Assembly (NCBI GenBank): GCA_964437445.1 | Contig: CAYTGR010000046.1 | Coordinates: 1 to 41,448, forward strand | Length of the DNA: 41,448 nucleotides | Source: CAYTGR01 sp964437445 | GTDB taxonomy: Bacteria > Chloroflexota > Anaerolineae > B4-G1 > SLSP01 | Direction of reading: 5' to 3' | Part shown: positions 1-7,787 of the stretch, in pieces | Layout of the letters: each line of letters starts with the position of its first letter | Position numbering within the stretch: the stretch's first letter is position 1 | Position numbers and translations under genes: made by a program | The notes under the pieces: model-generated | What the model was told of the DNA's origin: nothing | Databases searched by the model: none | Seen by the model: the letters and a program-made list of their open reading frames with translations, nothing else

Positions 1-3
1 GCA

Positions 4-53
4 GCCCGGTTTACCGGGCGTGGCTTGGGTAGCCGGGCGATTGATCGCCCGGC
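4..53. repeat. Two tandem perfect hairpins
   Basis: Two perfect inverted repeats lie side by side: a 7-bp stem at 4-10/13-19 (GCCCGGT/ACCGGGC) and a 10-bp stem at 32-41/44-53 (GCCGGGCGAT/ATCGCCCGGC). Neither is followed by a T-run on either strand, so a classical intrinsic terminator is not shown. They sit downstream of the minus-strand HAD gene and could end or protect that transcript, or be REP-like elements. Nothing else is seen in 54-125. Confidence 0.5.
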
Positions 54-125
54 GTTACCGCATTTAATTTTTAAAGGCCATAAGTTCGCGTTACGTTGGC
101 GACGGACTGAGGGATTATTTTCATT

Positions 126-806
126 TCAGAGGAATAATTGCTCTACAGAGACCTCTTGCAGGCTCTCCACCACTGCGCTGACCCCCGGTAGCGCCGCCAG
201 CCGCGCGTGGTCGGCGCGCGGCCCTAACGCGATGAGCTGGCCGATCCCGGCCGCGTGGGCCGCCGCCAGACCGGCACGGGAATCCTCCACGACGACACAT
301 TGTCCCGGCGCCAGCCCCAGGCAGCGCGCCGCTTGCAGGTAGATATCAGGGGCAGGCTTGCCCGGCCGCGTGCCATCATCGTAGACCAGCTGCGCCGGGT
401 CAAACCAGCGGTCCAGGTGCAGACAGTCTATGAAGAAATCCAGGTTGCCCCGGCCTGAGGCGGTAGCGATGGTGTGGGGGATTCGGTGCGCGATCAGGCT
501 ATCCAACAGCACCTCTGCCCCCGGCGACAGCCGGAAGTCAGCGCCGAGCGCCAGACAGAGTTGCCGGTAGCGGGCCTCTTTCTCGTCGGTGAGCTGCGCG
601 ACCTCGCCGGCGCTCAGCGCCCGGCCGGTGAGATATTCCAGCGTGTGCCGGTTGTTGCGGCCGTGGACGTGGATGGCGATCTCTGCATCCGAAAAGGGCG
701 TGCCGCGCACAGCTGCCGAAAATTCTCGCCAGGAGCGCTCCTGGAGCGGGCTGTCCCACCAGAGCACGCCGTTGAAGTCAAAGATGATCCCCTGAAACTG
801 GCTCAC
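126..806 (-). CDS. HAD-superfamily hydrolase (beta-phosphoglucomutase-like phosphatase)
   Basis: Predicted cytoplasmic phosphatase or phosphomutase of 226 aa. Motif I near residues 9-15 reads FDFNGVL, motif II contains the S of TATASGRGN, the motif III lysine is in GKPAPDIYL and motif IV is VVEDS, followed by the RAGLAAAHAAG stretch typical of the beta-PGM subgroup. The second acidic residue of motif I (the D of DxD) is replaced by Asn, which also occurs in some HAD phosphatases. The start is a GTG whose last two bases form part of the alr stop codon (GTGA overlap, 803-806), so the two genes are translationally coupled. A longer reading frame runs upstream into alr and is rejected as the start because it would overlap alr almost completely. 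The substrate cannot be told from sequence. Confidence 0.88.
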   Translation of the reverse strand: MSQFQGIIFDFNGVLWWDSPLQERSWREFSAAVRGTPFSDAEIAIHVHGRNNRHTLEYLTGRALSAGEVAQLTDEKEARYRQLCLALGADFRLSPGAEVLLDSLIAHRIPHTIATASGRGNLDFFIDCLHLDRWFDPAQLVYDDGTRPGKPAPDIYLQAARCLGLAPGQCVVVEDSRAGLAAAHAAGIGQLIALGPRADHARLAALPGVSAVVESLQEVSVEQLFL

Positions 807-1945
807 GGCACGCAGGCGATGATCCGCCCCTCCCGCAGGTAAGCCCGGGCGACGCGCGGCAGGAGCGCGGTGGTTACTTCGTAGTTGATCGTCTCGGCCC
901 AGCGGCCGACCTCTTCGGCGGTGATCTCGCCGTTGCCCTGGCGGCCGACGACGACCACCTCGTCGCCCACCTGGACGCCGGGGATGCCCGTCACGTCCAC
1001 GACGATCTGGTCCATGCTCACACGCCCGCGGAGCGGCGCACGCTGCCCGTGGATCAACACCGCGCCCCGGTTGGAGAGCAGCCGGTGATACCCATCTCCG
1101 TAGCCGATGGGGACCAGCGCCGCGACCATGGGCTCGCGCACCACGTAAGTCCGCCCGTAGCCGATGGCGCTCCCCACGGCCAGGGATTGGACGCGCACCA
1201 CCGTGCTCTTGAGCGTCAGGGCGGGCCGGAGCAGGAGCGGGCAGCGCCATTCACCGGAAGGCTGGAGGCCGTAGAGAAGGATGCCGGGCCGGACGGCCTC
1301 TAAGTGCGCCTCCGGCAACCGGGTCAACGCGGGGCCGTGGCAGATGTGGCGCACCGGGAAATGGAAGCCGGCAGCCTCCAACGCCGCCAGCAGGGCCTTG
1401 AAGGTGGCCCACTGCGCTAACATCGGGGCCGGATCGGCCGCGTCGGCGGTGGCAAAGTGCGAGAACAGCCCTTCCAGTTGCAGGTTGGGCAACGTGGCCA
1501 GGTAACGGACGAAGGGCAGTACTTCGTCCGGCATCAATCCGTACCGGCTCATGCCGGTATCCACTTTGATGTGGACCGGGAACGGGCCGCCCGGTTGCGC
1601 CGCCAGGAGCGCGGCCGTCTCACGGTCGGTGAGCGCGGGGGTGAGCCGGTGCTCGGCCAGCAGCGGCACGCCGGAGGGCGGCAGGTAGCCGAGCAGCAAG
1701 ATCGGCGCGGTGAGGCCGGCCTCGCGCAATTCCACTCCCTCCTGGACGCGATGCACGGCCAGGCGCGTCGCGCCGGCCTCCAGCACAGCGCGCGCCACCG
1801 GCACGGCTCCGTGGCCGTAAGCATTGGCTTTGACCACGGCGATAATTTCCACGGTCGGACCGACGAACTGGCGGATCGCCTGCACGTTATGTGCAATGGC
1901 GTCCAGGTCAATTTCGGCCCAGGTAAGCACTCCGTTTGGTAACAT
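803..1945 (-). CDS. alr: Alanine racemase
   Basis: PLP-dependent interconversion of L- and D-alanine, supplying D-Ala for peptidoglycan; cytoplasmic; 380 aa, normal for the family. The N-terminal barrel carries the PLP-lysine motif VVKANAYGHG (Lys about residue 39). The C-terminal beta domain has GYGRTY, which holds the catalytic Tyr by comparison with characterised Alr, then IGYGDGYHR and RVSMDQIVVDV. The ATG at 1945 is chosen over an in-frame ATG six codons upstream because a purine-rich GGGGGGAGAG Shine-Dalgarno lies about 7 nt before it, overlapping the upstream ATG. The stop overlaps the HAD start by 4 nt. It is divergent from the S1-domain gene across a 269-bp spacer. Confidence 0.95.
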   Translation of the reverse strand: MLPNGVLTWAEIDLDAIAHNVQAIRQFVGPTVEIIAVVKANAYGHGAVPVARAVLEAGATRLAVHRVQEGVELREAGLTAPILLLGYLPPSGVPLLAEHRLTPALTDRETAALLAAQPGGPFPVHIKVDTGMSRYGLMPDEVLPFVRYLATLPNLQLEGLFSHFATADAADPAPMLAQWATFKALLAALEAAGFHFPVRHICHGPALTRLPEAHLEAVRPGILLYGLQPSGEWRCPLLLRPALTLKSTVVRVQSLAVGSAIGYGRTYVVREPMVAALVPIGYGDGYHRLLSNRGAVLIHGQRAPLRGRVSMDQIVVDVTGIPGVQVGDEVVVVGRQGNGEITAEEVGRWAETINYEVTTALLPRVARAYLREGRIIACVP

Positions 1946-2040
1946 AGGTTTCTCTCCCCCCATGGATCACGCCGGCGTTTTCACGGACCACGATTTCCAA
2001 CCTGGAATCGCCCTGGTTGCCGGAGCCAGCGAGCGGGCCT

Positions 2041-2046
2041 ATCATA
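2041..2046 (-). promoter_or_regulatory. Possible -10 box for alr-HAD operon
   Basis: On the minus strand this reads TATGAT, one mismatch from the -10 consensus, about 95 nt upstream of the alr start. No convincing -35 is visible, so this is tentative. Confidence 0.25.
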
Positions 2047-2120
2047 ACGCATTTTGGGGAAGATGCCAGCCCAGAACCCCGTTGGCTTAACGGGTAGGTT
2101 AAAGCAGGCGGGAAGGGTTG

Positions 2121-2150
2121 CCCCACCAGGGAGACGTTCTCCCGATGGGG
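2121..2150. promoter_or_regulatory. Inverted repeat just upstream of the S1-gene promoter
   Basis: A GGGAGA/TCTCCC 6-bp stem (2129-2134/2138-2143) is nested inside CCCCA/TGGGG (2121-2125/2146-2150). It ends 8 nt before the proposed -35 box, in the divergent alr/S1 spacer, so it could be an operator. No known regulator is recognised. Confidence 0.35.
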
Positions 2151-2157
2151 AGGGGAA

Positions 2158-2185
2158 TTGCTGTTTATCAGAATGCGTCTATAAT
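2158..2185 (+). promoter_or_regulatory. Sigma-70-like promoter of S1-domain gene
   Basis: TTGCTG (2158-2163), a 16-bp spacer and a perfect TATAAT (2180-2185). Transcription would begin near 2192, leaving a leader of about 23 nt that includes the AGGAG before the ATG at 2215. This also argues against the upstream in-frame ATG at 2188. Confidence 0.65.
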
Positions 2186-2214
2186 AGATGCAAACAATGC
2201 CAGGAGAATCGCTG

Positions 2215-3417
2215 ATGAAACGAACTTCCTCCATGTCTCAGCGGGGTCCAGAGGGTGACTCCATGGCGGCCATGATGAGCCATTTTATGAACCCCGGCCA
2301 TTGTCGTAAGGGTGACCTCATGCAGGGCGTGATTGCTTCTGTTTCCCCCAAAGCTATTCTGGTGGACATCGGCGGCAAGTGCGACGCGGCGGTGGTCTTC
2401 CGCGAGGTGGAACAGATGAGCCCGGCAGCCCTATCCGCGCTGAAGCCTGGCCAGCCGGTCAACGTTTATGTGGTAGAGACCGGCGAAGAAAACGGCGTAG
2501 TCCTTGTATCGCTGGCGCGGGCGGCACAAGAGGGAGATTGGGCTGAAGCAGCACACCTGTTAGAGCGAGGGAATCCGGTCACGTTAAAAGTGATTGAAGC
2601 CAACCGGGGGGGGGTGATTGTAGCCTTGGGACGCTTGCGGGGATTTGTCCCCAGTTCGCAACTGTTGCCCGGCTGGCGTACGCTCCAGAATTCTGAAGAC
2701 CCGGAACACCGCTGGGACGGTTTGGTCGGCAAGATGTTGACGCTGCGGGTTATTGAGGTCGCGCCGGAACGCAACCGTTTGATCCTCTCGGAACGGGGGG
2801 CGGCCGATCCCAAGAGCCGTAAGCGCACTGTTCTGGAACAATTGCAGGTCGGTTCCATTTACAAAGGGACTGTCAGCAATGTGGTGCCTTTTGGGGCGTT
2901 TGTCAACGTCAATGGGGTAGATGGCCTGGTGCACATCTCTGAGATTTCCTGGCGGCGGGTCAACCACCCTTCCGAGGTAGTGCAGCCCGGGCAGGAGGTA
3001 GAGGTCATCGTGCTGGACATAGAGGTAGAGCACGAGCGGCTCAGCCTCAGCCTGAAACGACGCACCCCTGATCCCTGGGAGTTGATCGCGCGGCAGTACG
3101 CCGAAGGGCAGCTGGTGGAGGTGCAGATCGTCAATCTTACCACTTTTGGCGCGTTTGCCACGCCGGTGGATATTCCCGAGTTGGAGGGATTGATCCACAT
3201 TTCTGAATTGAGCGAGCGCCCGGTGGTCCGGCCCGACGAGGTGGTTAAGGTGGGAGAACGGCGGGTGGCGCGGATTATCTCGCTGCGGCCGGCGGAGCGG
3301 CGGGTGGCCTTCAGCCTCAAGCAAGTGGTGCCGGGTGAGTCGCCCGAAACGGAGAACTGGAAAGAGATTTTGGACGAAGTTCAGCGCGAGGAAACGGTAG
3401 CGCAGCCCGTGGAGTAG
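2215..3417 (+). CDS. rpsA: S1 RNA-binding domain protein (ribosomal protein S1 homologue)
   Basis: RNA-binding protein of 400 aa with four S1 (OB-fold) repeats, expected to bind mRNA at the ribosome. Repeats begin near GDLMQGVIASVSPKAILVDIG, NPVTLKVIEANRGGVIVALG, VGSIYKGTVSNVVPFGAFVN and GQLVEVQIVNLTTFGAFATP; the third and fourth carry the classic LVHISEIS and LIHISELS strands. Four repeats match the short S1 form of many Gram-positive and Chloroflexota bacteria rather than the six-repeat E. coli protein. The ATG at 2215 has AGGAG 8 nt upstream and lies downstream of a TATAAT promoter; two earlier in-frame ATGs are rejected. It forms its own transcription unit, ended by the terminator at 3463-3514. 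Assignment as rpsA rather than a paralogue is an inference. Confidence 0.88.
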   Translation: MKRTSSMSQRGPEGDSMAAMMSHFMNPGHCRKGDLMQGVIASVSPKAILVDIGGKCDAAVVFREVEQMSPAALSALKPGQPVNVYVVETGEENGVVLVSLARAAQEGDWAEAAHLLERGNPVTLKVIEANRGGVIVALGRLRGFVPSSQLLPGWRTLQNSEDPEHRWDGLVGKMLTLRVIEVAPERNRLILSERGAADPKSRKRTVLEQLQVGSIYKGTVSNVVPFGAFVNVNGVDGLVHISEISWRRVNHPSEVVQPGQEVEVIVLDIEVEHERLSLSLKRRTPDPWELIARQYAEGQLVEVQIVNLTTFGAFATPVDIPELEGLIHISELSERPVVRPDEVVKVGERRVARIISLRPAERRVAFSLKQVVPGESPETENWKEILDEVQREETVAQPVE

Positions 3418-3462
3418 GGCAGCCCGGCTTTGGGTGTGGACTCATTCTTAAACCTGCAAACG

Positions 3463-3514
3463 GTAACCGGGAAAACAGGAAGGACTACCCTGTTTCCCGG
3501 TTACTGTTTATTTT
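3463..3514 (+). terminator. Strong intrinsic terminator after S1-domain gene
   Basis: A 16-bp stem with one bulged A (3463-3479 pairing with 3489-3504, GTAACCGGG.../...CCCGGTTAC) is followed by a T-rich tract (3505-3514). It isolates the S1-domain gene from bioY. Confidence 0.88.
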
Positions 3515-3519
3515 ATACT
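3514..3519 (+). promoter_or_regulatory. Possible -10 box for bioY
   Basis: TATACT directly follows the terminator T-tract, 37 nt before the bioY ATG. The matching -35 (TGTTTC region, inside the terminator arm) is poor. No biotin-repressor palindrome was recognised. Confidence 0.3.
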
Positions 3520-3555
3520 GGGGGCAATCTTTTTCGGTAAGGAGGTTCTTGATTT

Positions 3556-4128
3556 ATGCTATACCCCACCTATGCTGATGTGTGGCGGCCGGCGGTGAAA
3601 CGCCCGGCTCTGGCCTACGACGCTGCGCTGGTCGTGGGCGGTTCGCTGTTGCTGGCACTGGCATCCCGGCTCACTTTCTACCTGCCCTTCAGCCCCGTGC
3701 CCGTGACCGGCCAGACCTTTGCCGTTCTCTTTTTGGGGGCGCTGCTGGGCAGCCGGCGCGGGGCCCTGGCGGTCCTGGCCTATCTGGTGGAAGGAATTGC
3801 CGGGTTGCCGGTCTTTGCGGGCGGCCTGCCCGGCCTGGCCCATCTGCTGGGGCCGACCGGCGGCTATCTGATCGGTTTTGTTGCGGCTGCCTATGTCACC
3901 GGGGCGTTGGCCGAGCGGGGTTGGGATCGCCACGTGCTGACGACGGTGGCGGCCCTGGCTGCGGGCAACGGCGTACTTTATCTCTTGGGCCTGGCCTGGC
4001 TGGCGGTCTTTGTCGGACTGCAAGCGGCCCCGGCACTGGGGTTGCTGCCCTTCATCCCCGGCGACCTGCTCAAGTTAGCGCTGGCCGCGCTCCTGTTGCC
4101 GGCAGGTTGGCGGCTACTGCGGCGGTAG
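3556..4128 (+). CDS. bioY: BioY biotin transporter (ECF S component)
   Basis: Integral membrane biotin uptake protein of 190 aa, the substrate-binding S component that works alone or with an ECF energy module. About six hydrophobic helices are visible. The family signature FSPVPVTGQTFAVLFLGALL lies near residues 45-65, followed by RRGALAVLAYLVEGIAGLPV, the GPTGGYLIGF loop and the C-terminal FIPGDLLKLALAALL. The ATG has GGAGG 10 nt upstream. No ecfA or ecfT genes are adjacent. It stands between two terminators and is probably monocistronic. Confidence 0.93.
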   Translation: MLYPTYADVWRPAVKRPALAYDAALVVGGSLLLALASRLTFYLPFSPVPVTGQTFAVLFLGALLGSRRGALAVLAYLVEGIAGLPVFAGGLPGLAHLLGPTGGYLIGFVAAAYVTGALAERGWDRHVLTTVAALAAGNGVLYLLGLAWLAVFVGLQAAPALGLLPFIPGDLLKLALAALLLPAGWRLLRR

Positions 4129-4164
4129 GGGGAGTTTTAACGCTGGGGATACATCAGTTTGTGG

Positions 4165-4203
4165 AAGCGGCCGGCGCTGGTTCAGGCAGTGCCGACCGCT
4201 TTT
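4165..4203 (+). terminator. Intrinsic terminator after bioY
   Basis: The stem AAGCGG-C-CGGCGCTG (4165-4179) pairs with CAGTGCCG-A-CCGCTT (4187-4201) with one internal mismatch and one G-U pair, followed by TTTT overlapping the stem end. Confidence 0.7.
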
Positions 4204-4205
4204 AA

Positions 4206-4233
4206 TTGCCCCGCCGCCATTTTGTGTTACACT
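4206..4233 (+). promoter_or_regulatory. Probable promoter of MalT-like regulator gene
   Basis: TTGCCC (4206-4211), a 16-bp spacer and TACACT (4228-4233). A TACACT hexamer also precedes the small gene at 12081. Transcription near 4240 favours the GTG start at 4290 over the upstream ATG at 4236. Confidence 0.45.
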
Positions 4234-4289
4234 CCATGGACAATGCCGGATCGCTGCTTCGCTGTTTCGTTGCGGAGAAAGGTAGCGCC

Positions 4290-7148
4290 GTGGATACGCA
4301 GACAAACTACGAGGTAATGCTACAGACCGCCCCTCTGCTGGCGACCAAACTCTATGCGCCGATTGTGCGTCCCAACCTGGTCCCGCGTCCGCGCCTTCTG
4401 GCGCAAGTGGCGGCGGGCTTGGCTCACAAGCTGACGTTGATCTCTGCGCCACCCGGGTTTGGCAAAACCACGCTGATCGCGGCCTGCCTGCACCAGGAGC
4501 GAGCAGGGCACGCGACGAATCAGGGCCGGGGATTGGCGGACGACGTGCTGCCCGCGGCTTTCCGCGTCCCATCCCGGCAGACGGCCTGGCTCTCGTTGGA
4601 TGAGGGGGATAACGATCCGGTCCGCTTCCTGGTTTACCTGATCGCCGCCTTACAGACCGTCCAGCCGGAGTTGGGGGAGGGTGTCCTGGGAGCGTTACAC
4701 TCACCGCGACCGCCGGCGCTGCCGCTGGCGCTGATCGCCCTGGTTAACGAACTGGCGGCTCTGCCCGGTGACATTGTGCTGGTGCTGGATGATTACCACA
4801 CGATTGATGCGCTGGCCGTCCATAACGCCGTGGCTTTCCTGCTGGAGCGGCTCCCGCCGCAGCTCCACCTGGTTATCCTCAGCCGGGTAGATCCACCGTT
4901 GCCGCTGGCACTGTTGCGCGTGCGCGATGAGCTGACCGAGATCCGCGCCGATGATCTCCGCTTCACGCCGGAGGAGGCCGAGGCGTTTTTGAATCAGGTG
5001 ATGGGACTGGCCCTGGATAGCGAGGATGTAGCGGCGCTGGAGGAGCGAACTGAAGGCTGGGTGGCCGGCTTGCAGCTGGCCGCGATCTCGCTGGGCAAGC
5101 GGCGCGACGTGGGGGCCTTCATCCAGGATTTCGGCGGCGGCCACCGTTACCTGGCCGATTATCTGGCCGAGGAGGTCTTCCGCCGCCAACCGCCGGAGGT
5201 GCAGCGGTTCCTGCTGGAAACGTCCGTGCTGGACCGGCTGAGCGGGCCGCTGTGCGATGCGGTCTGGCGGGAGAACGAGGATGGGCGGGTGAAAAATGAA
5301 GCCTCACCGGGGTCTTTTTCGTCCCCTTCGTCCTTTATCCTGCAGGAATTGGAACGCCATAACCTTTTCGTCGTGCCGCTGGACGACGAGCGACGCTGGT
5401 ATCGCTACCACCACCTCTTTGCCGATTTTTTGCGCGACCGGTTGCAGCGCACGCAGCCCGACCAGGTGGCCGAGTTGCACAGTCGGGCCTGCGCCTGGTA
5501 CGAGCGACAGGGGCAGCTGGCAGAGGCCGTGGGGCACGCCCTGGCCGCTGGGAGACTGGAGAACGCAGTGGAGTTGATTGAGCGGGCCGCCCGCCCACTG
5601 CTTTTGCGTGGCGAGCTCCGTACCCTGGGACGTTGGTTGGAGACTTTGCCGGAACCGTTGGTGCGCACCCGTCCCCGGCTTTGCCTGCTCGAGGCCTGGT
5701 TGCTGCTGCCCTATGGGGATTGGGAGGGAGTGGAGCATTGGCTGCAGGCGGCGGAACAGAAATTGCCCCAGGAGACCGCCGGGTTGGAGCCGGGCAGTGA
5801 ACCGTGGGCGCACTTGCTGAGCGAAGTGGCCGCCCTTCGGGCTGCGGCGGCTGCCGACCGCGGTGATCTGGCCCGCACGATTGAACTGTCGCAGCTGGCG
5901 CTCCAGGGCATTCCTGAAACGGAGCTCTATTTGCGAGGCATTGTGGCTCTCAATCTGGGCAGCGCCTATCTCCTCAACGGCAACATAGATGAGAGCCTCC
6001 GGGCGCTGGAACAGGCCCGCGACCTCAGTTGGGCTGCCGGCAACATTCAGACGGCACTCACCGCCACTCATCAACTGGCCGACGTCTTGATGTTTCAGGG
6101 GCAGCTGCAACGGCCAATCCAGCTCTACCAGCAGGCAGTGGAGTGGGCGACCGAGCGGGGCGGGCAACGCCTCCCGGTGGCCGGACTGGCTTATCTGGGC
6201 CTGGGTGAACTGCTGGCGTTGCGCCACGATCTGGATGGAGCCCTGGCCTATCTTAACCAGGGCCTGGTCCTTTGTCGCCAATGGGGCAACCTCCATGCGC
6301 TCGTCGGGGGGTATATCAGCGTGGCGCGCGTCCGGCGGATGCAGGGCGACCACCTGGGAATGCAAGCGGCGTTTGATCAGGCCTGGCAGACGGCACGCGA
6401 GCACCATCTCAGCCCGGAGGTGACTGATTTCATCGCTATGCGCGAGGCTCAGTTCAAAATGATGGCGGGCGATCTGGCCGCTGCCGAGCGTTGGGTGGAG
6501 GAACGGCACTTAACCTCCCAGGATCCGATTTCCGGTCTGCGACATGAGTATAGATATGTGGTCCTGGCGCAATTGCTGGTGGCCCAGGGGCGGACGGCGG
6601 AGGCGCTGGCGCTTTCAGAGCGGGTCTTCTCCGTGGCCGAGGCGCACGGCTTGAGCCTGCGGATGAGCCAGATGCTCGCGCTCCAGGCCGTCGCGCTGGA
6701 GATTGAGGGCCATACCGACGAGGCACTGGCTCATCTGGAGCAGGCGTTGCGGATCGCCGGCCCCGATGGCCCGATTAACTTCCTGCTCAACGAGAGCCCC
6801 TCCATGTCCAAACTGCTCTGCCGGTTGGCGGCCCGTGGACTTTTCCCCGCTTACGTGCAGGAACTACTGGCTGCTTTTGGGGTGCATGATGAAGCAGCGG
6901 CCCCGCCGGCAGCCGGCCGGACTTCCACGCCGGCGGGCGTACCGCCGCTCGTGGAGCCGCTCAGTGAGCGCGAGCTGGAGGTGCTGCGGTTGATCGCGGC
7001 CGGCCATTCCAACCGCGAGATCGCCAACACCCTCTATCTGGCGACCGGCACCGTCAAAAAGCATGTCAACAACATCTATACCAAACTGGGGGTCAACTCC
7101 CGGACGCAGGCGCTGGTCCGGGCGCGAGAATTAGGGTTGTTGGCGTAG
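4290..7148 (+). CDS. MalT-like LuxR-family transcriptional regulator (STAND ATPase)
   Basis: Cytoplasmic ATP-dependent transcription activator of 952 aa. It has an N-terminal NTPase with the family opening LLATKLYAPIVRPNLVPRPR, Walker A GFGKTT near residues 56-61 and Walker B-like LVLDDYH near 163-170; a helical domain containing RWYRYHHLFADFLRDRL; a long TPR-like region; and a C-terminal LuxR HTH (SERELEVLRLIAAGHSNREI and TVKKHVNNIYTKLGV, about 890-948). The GTG at 4290 is chosen for its GAGAAAGG Shine-Dalgarno and because it lies downstream of the promoter. About 20 residues near 328-350, rich in Ser, Pro and Asn, interrupt a normally tight segment between CDAV and LERHNLF. The ligand and targets are unknown; the mini-protein operon just downstream is a candidate target. 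Confidence 0.92.
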   Translation: MDTQTNYEVMLQTAPLLATKLYAPIVRPNLVPRPRLLAQVAAGLAHKLTLISAPPGFGKTTLIAACLHQERAGHATNQGRGLADDVLPAAFRVPSRQTAWLSLDEGDNDPVRFLVYLIAALQTVQPELGEGVLGALHSPRPPALPLALIALVNELAALPGDIVLVLDDYHTIDALAVHNAVAFLLERLPPQLHLVILSRVDPPLPLALLRVRDELTEIRADDLRFTPEEAEAFLNQVMGLALDSEDVAALEERTEGWVAGLQLAAISLGKRRDVGAFIQDFGGGHRYLADYLAEEVFRRQPPEVQRFLLETSVLDRLSGPLCDAVWRENEDGRVKNEASPGSFSSPSSFILQELERHNLFVVPLDDERRWYRYHHLFADFLRDRLQRTQPDQVAELHSRACAWYERQGQLAEAVGHALAAGRLENAVELIERAARPLLLRGELRTLGRWLETLPEPLVRTRPRLCLLEAWLLLPYGDWEGVEHWLQAAEQKLPQETAGLEPGSEPWAHLLSEVAALRAAAAADRGDLARTIELSQLALQGIPETELYLRGIVALNLGSAYLLNGNIDESLRALEQARDLSWAAGNIQTALTATHQLADVLMFQGQLQRPIQLYQQAVEWATERGGQRLPVAGLAYLGLGELLALRHDLDGALAYLNQGLVLCRQWGNLHALVGGYISVARVRRMQGDHLGMQAAFDQAWQTAREHHLSPEVTDFIAMREAQFKMMAGDLAAAERWVEERHLTSQDPISGLRHEYRYVVLAQLLVAQGRTAEALALSERVFSVAEAHGLSLRMSQMLALQAVALEIEGHTDEALAHLEQALRIAGPDGPINFLLNESPSMSKLLCRLAARGLFPAYVQELLAAFGVHDEAAAPPAAGRTSTPAGVPPLVEPLSERELEVLRLIAAGHSNREIANTLYLATGTVKKHVNNIYTKLGVNSRTQALVRARELGLLA

Positions 7149-7182
7149 CTCTGGCGACCTACCGGCCGTTTAGGACTGAAGG

Positions 7183-7227
7183 GGTTTGGTGTAAGTGGCA
7201 TTGCCCACCTGCACCAAACCTTTTTTT
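7183..7227 (+). terminator. Strong intrinsic terminator after MalT-like gene
   Basis: GGTTTGGTG (7183-7191) pairs with CACCAAACC (7212-7220), with an inner GTGG/CCAC pairing, followed by seven T (7221-7227). Confidence 0.9.
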
Positions 7228-7233
7228 GTGATA

Positions 7234-7264
7234 TAACCCCCTGCTCCCCAACCGCCGGGGGTTA
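7234..7264. promoter_or_regulatory. Inverted repeat and direct-repeat half-site upstream of mini-protein operon
   Basis: TAACCCCC (7234-7241) is inverted as GGGGGTTA (7257-7264). The right arm extends as GGGGTTACTGCT (7258-7269), and that 12-mer recurs at 7324-7335 inside the spacer and -10 region of the next promoter, 66 bp away. This arrangement suits a regulator binding two sites; the factor is unknown. Confidence 0.4.
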
Positions 7265-7311
7265 CTGCTGGCTCTTCCGCAGAATAATCCTCTCAATACG
7301 CCTTTTGGCCG

Positions 7312-7340
7312 CTGACAGCCCCCGGGGTTACTGCTATGAT
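7312..7340 (+). promoter_or_regulatory. Promoter of the mini-protein operon
   Basis: CTGACA (7312-7317), an exact 17-bp spacer and TATGAT (7335-7340), each one mismatch from the sigma-70 consensus. Transcription would start near 7347, giving a 74-nt leader before the first mini-gene. The spacer holds one copy of the GGGGTTACTGCT repeat. Confidence 0.68.
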
Positions 7341-7420
7341 AGAGACAGTTGAGCAGGGAACACCCGGCGAGTCAGAAAAGCAGAGTCACAAAGTTAAAAA
7401 GGTCAATTCAGGAGGTAACG

Positions 7421-7543
7421 ATGATTAACGTGTATGAGGCCCAGGTGGTGGCCGAAGCCTTTGTCAAGGAGTTGCAGCAGGAGGCGCGCAACGCCCGGCT
7501 GATCCGGGAGGCGCAGTGCCAGAGCAAGAAGTACACTTTTTAA
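7421..7543 (+). CDS. Mini-protein 1 of a tandem paralogous trio (40 aa)
   Basis: A 40-aa charged protein starting MINVYEAQVVAEAFVKEL and ending SKKYTF. AGGAGG lies 5 nt before the ATG, an excellent ribosome-binding site. It shares the pattern N-x-x-E-x-(4)-AE-(A/T/S)-(F/Y) followed by a basic E(A/S)R..(R/W)L..A helix with the next two ORFs, so the three are paralogues and real genes. It probably forms one amphipathic helix, with no signal peptide or membrane segment. It has a Cys at residue 33 that the other two lack. I do not recognise a named family and give no function. The promoter is at 7312-7340, and the position between two MalT-type ATPases suggests control by, or interaction with, them. 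Confidence 0.7.
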   Translation: MINVYEAQVVAEAFVKELQQEARNARLIREAQCQSKKYTF

Positions 7544-7571
7544 GGATTTAAGGATTCAAGGAGATGAAGAG

Positions 7572-7694
7572 ATGCACATCAATATTTACGAGTCACAGCT
7601 GATCGCGGAGACCTACAGCCGCCAGCGGCGGGACGAAGCTCGCCGGGAGTGGTTGGTCCGCATCGCTAAGCTCACCCAGTCCAAGCGGAAGTAA
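7572..7694 (+). CDS. Mini-protein 2 of a tandem paralogous trio (40 aa)
   Basis: A 40-aa protein, MHINIYESQLIAETYSRQ to SKRK, paralogous to its neighbours: INIYESQLIAE aligns with INVYEAQVVAE of the first, and DEARREWLVRIA with EARNARLIREA. AAGGAG lies 8 nt before the ATG. It is strongly basic in the second half (many Arg and Lys). It begins 28 nt after the first mini-gene, so one transcript is expected. Function is unknown; a small helical, possibly nucleic-acid- or protein-binding peptide is all that composition allows. Confidence 0.7.
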   Translation: MHINIYESQLIAETYSRQRRDEARREWLVRIAKLTQSKRK

Positions 7695-7787
7695 TCTGAG
7701 CCGTTGTGGGGCTTGACCCACCAGGGAAGCAAAGCTTAACACCGAGCTGCACGCTTTTTCTAAGCGATTATTTTTAAGGAGGTTACC

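Noticed and set aside
3420..3555. Biotin-responsive operator or riboswitch before bioY
   Set aside because: The spacer is occupied by the S1-gene terminator, and no known biotin regulatory palindrome is seen.
5304..6509. Minus-strand 401-aa open frame opposite the MalT-like gene
   Set aside because: Shadow of a well-supported gene; Gln/Arg/Leu-rich without domains and no Shine-Dalgarno.
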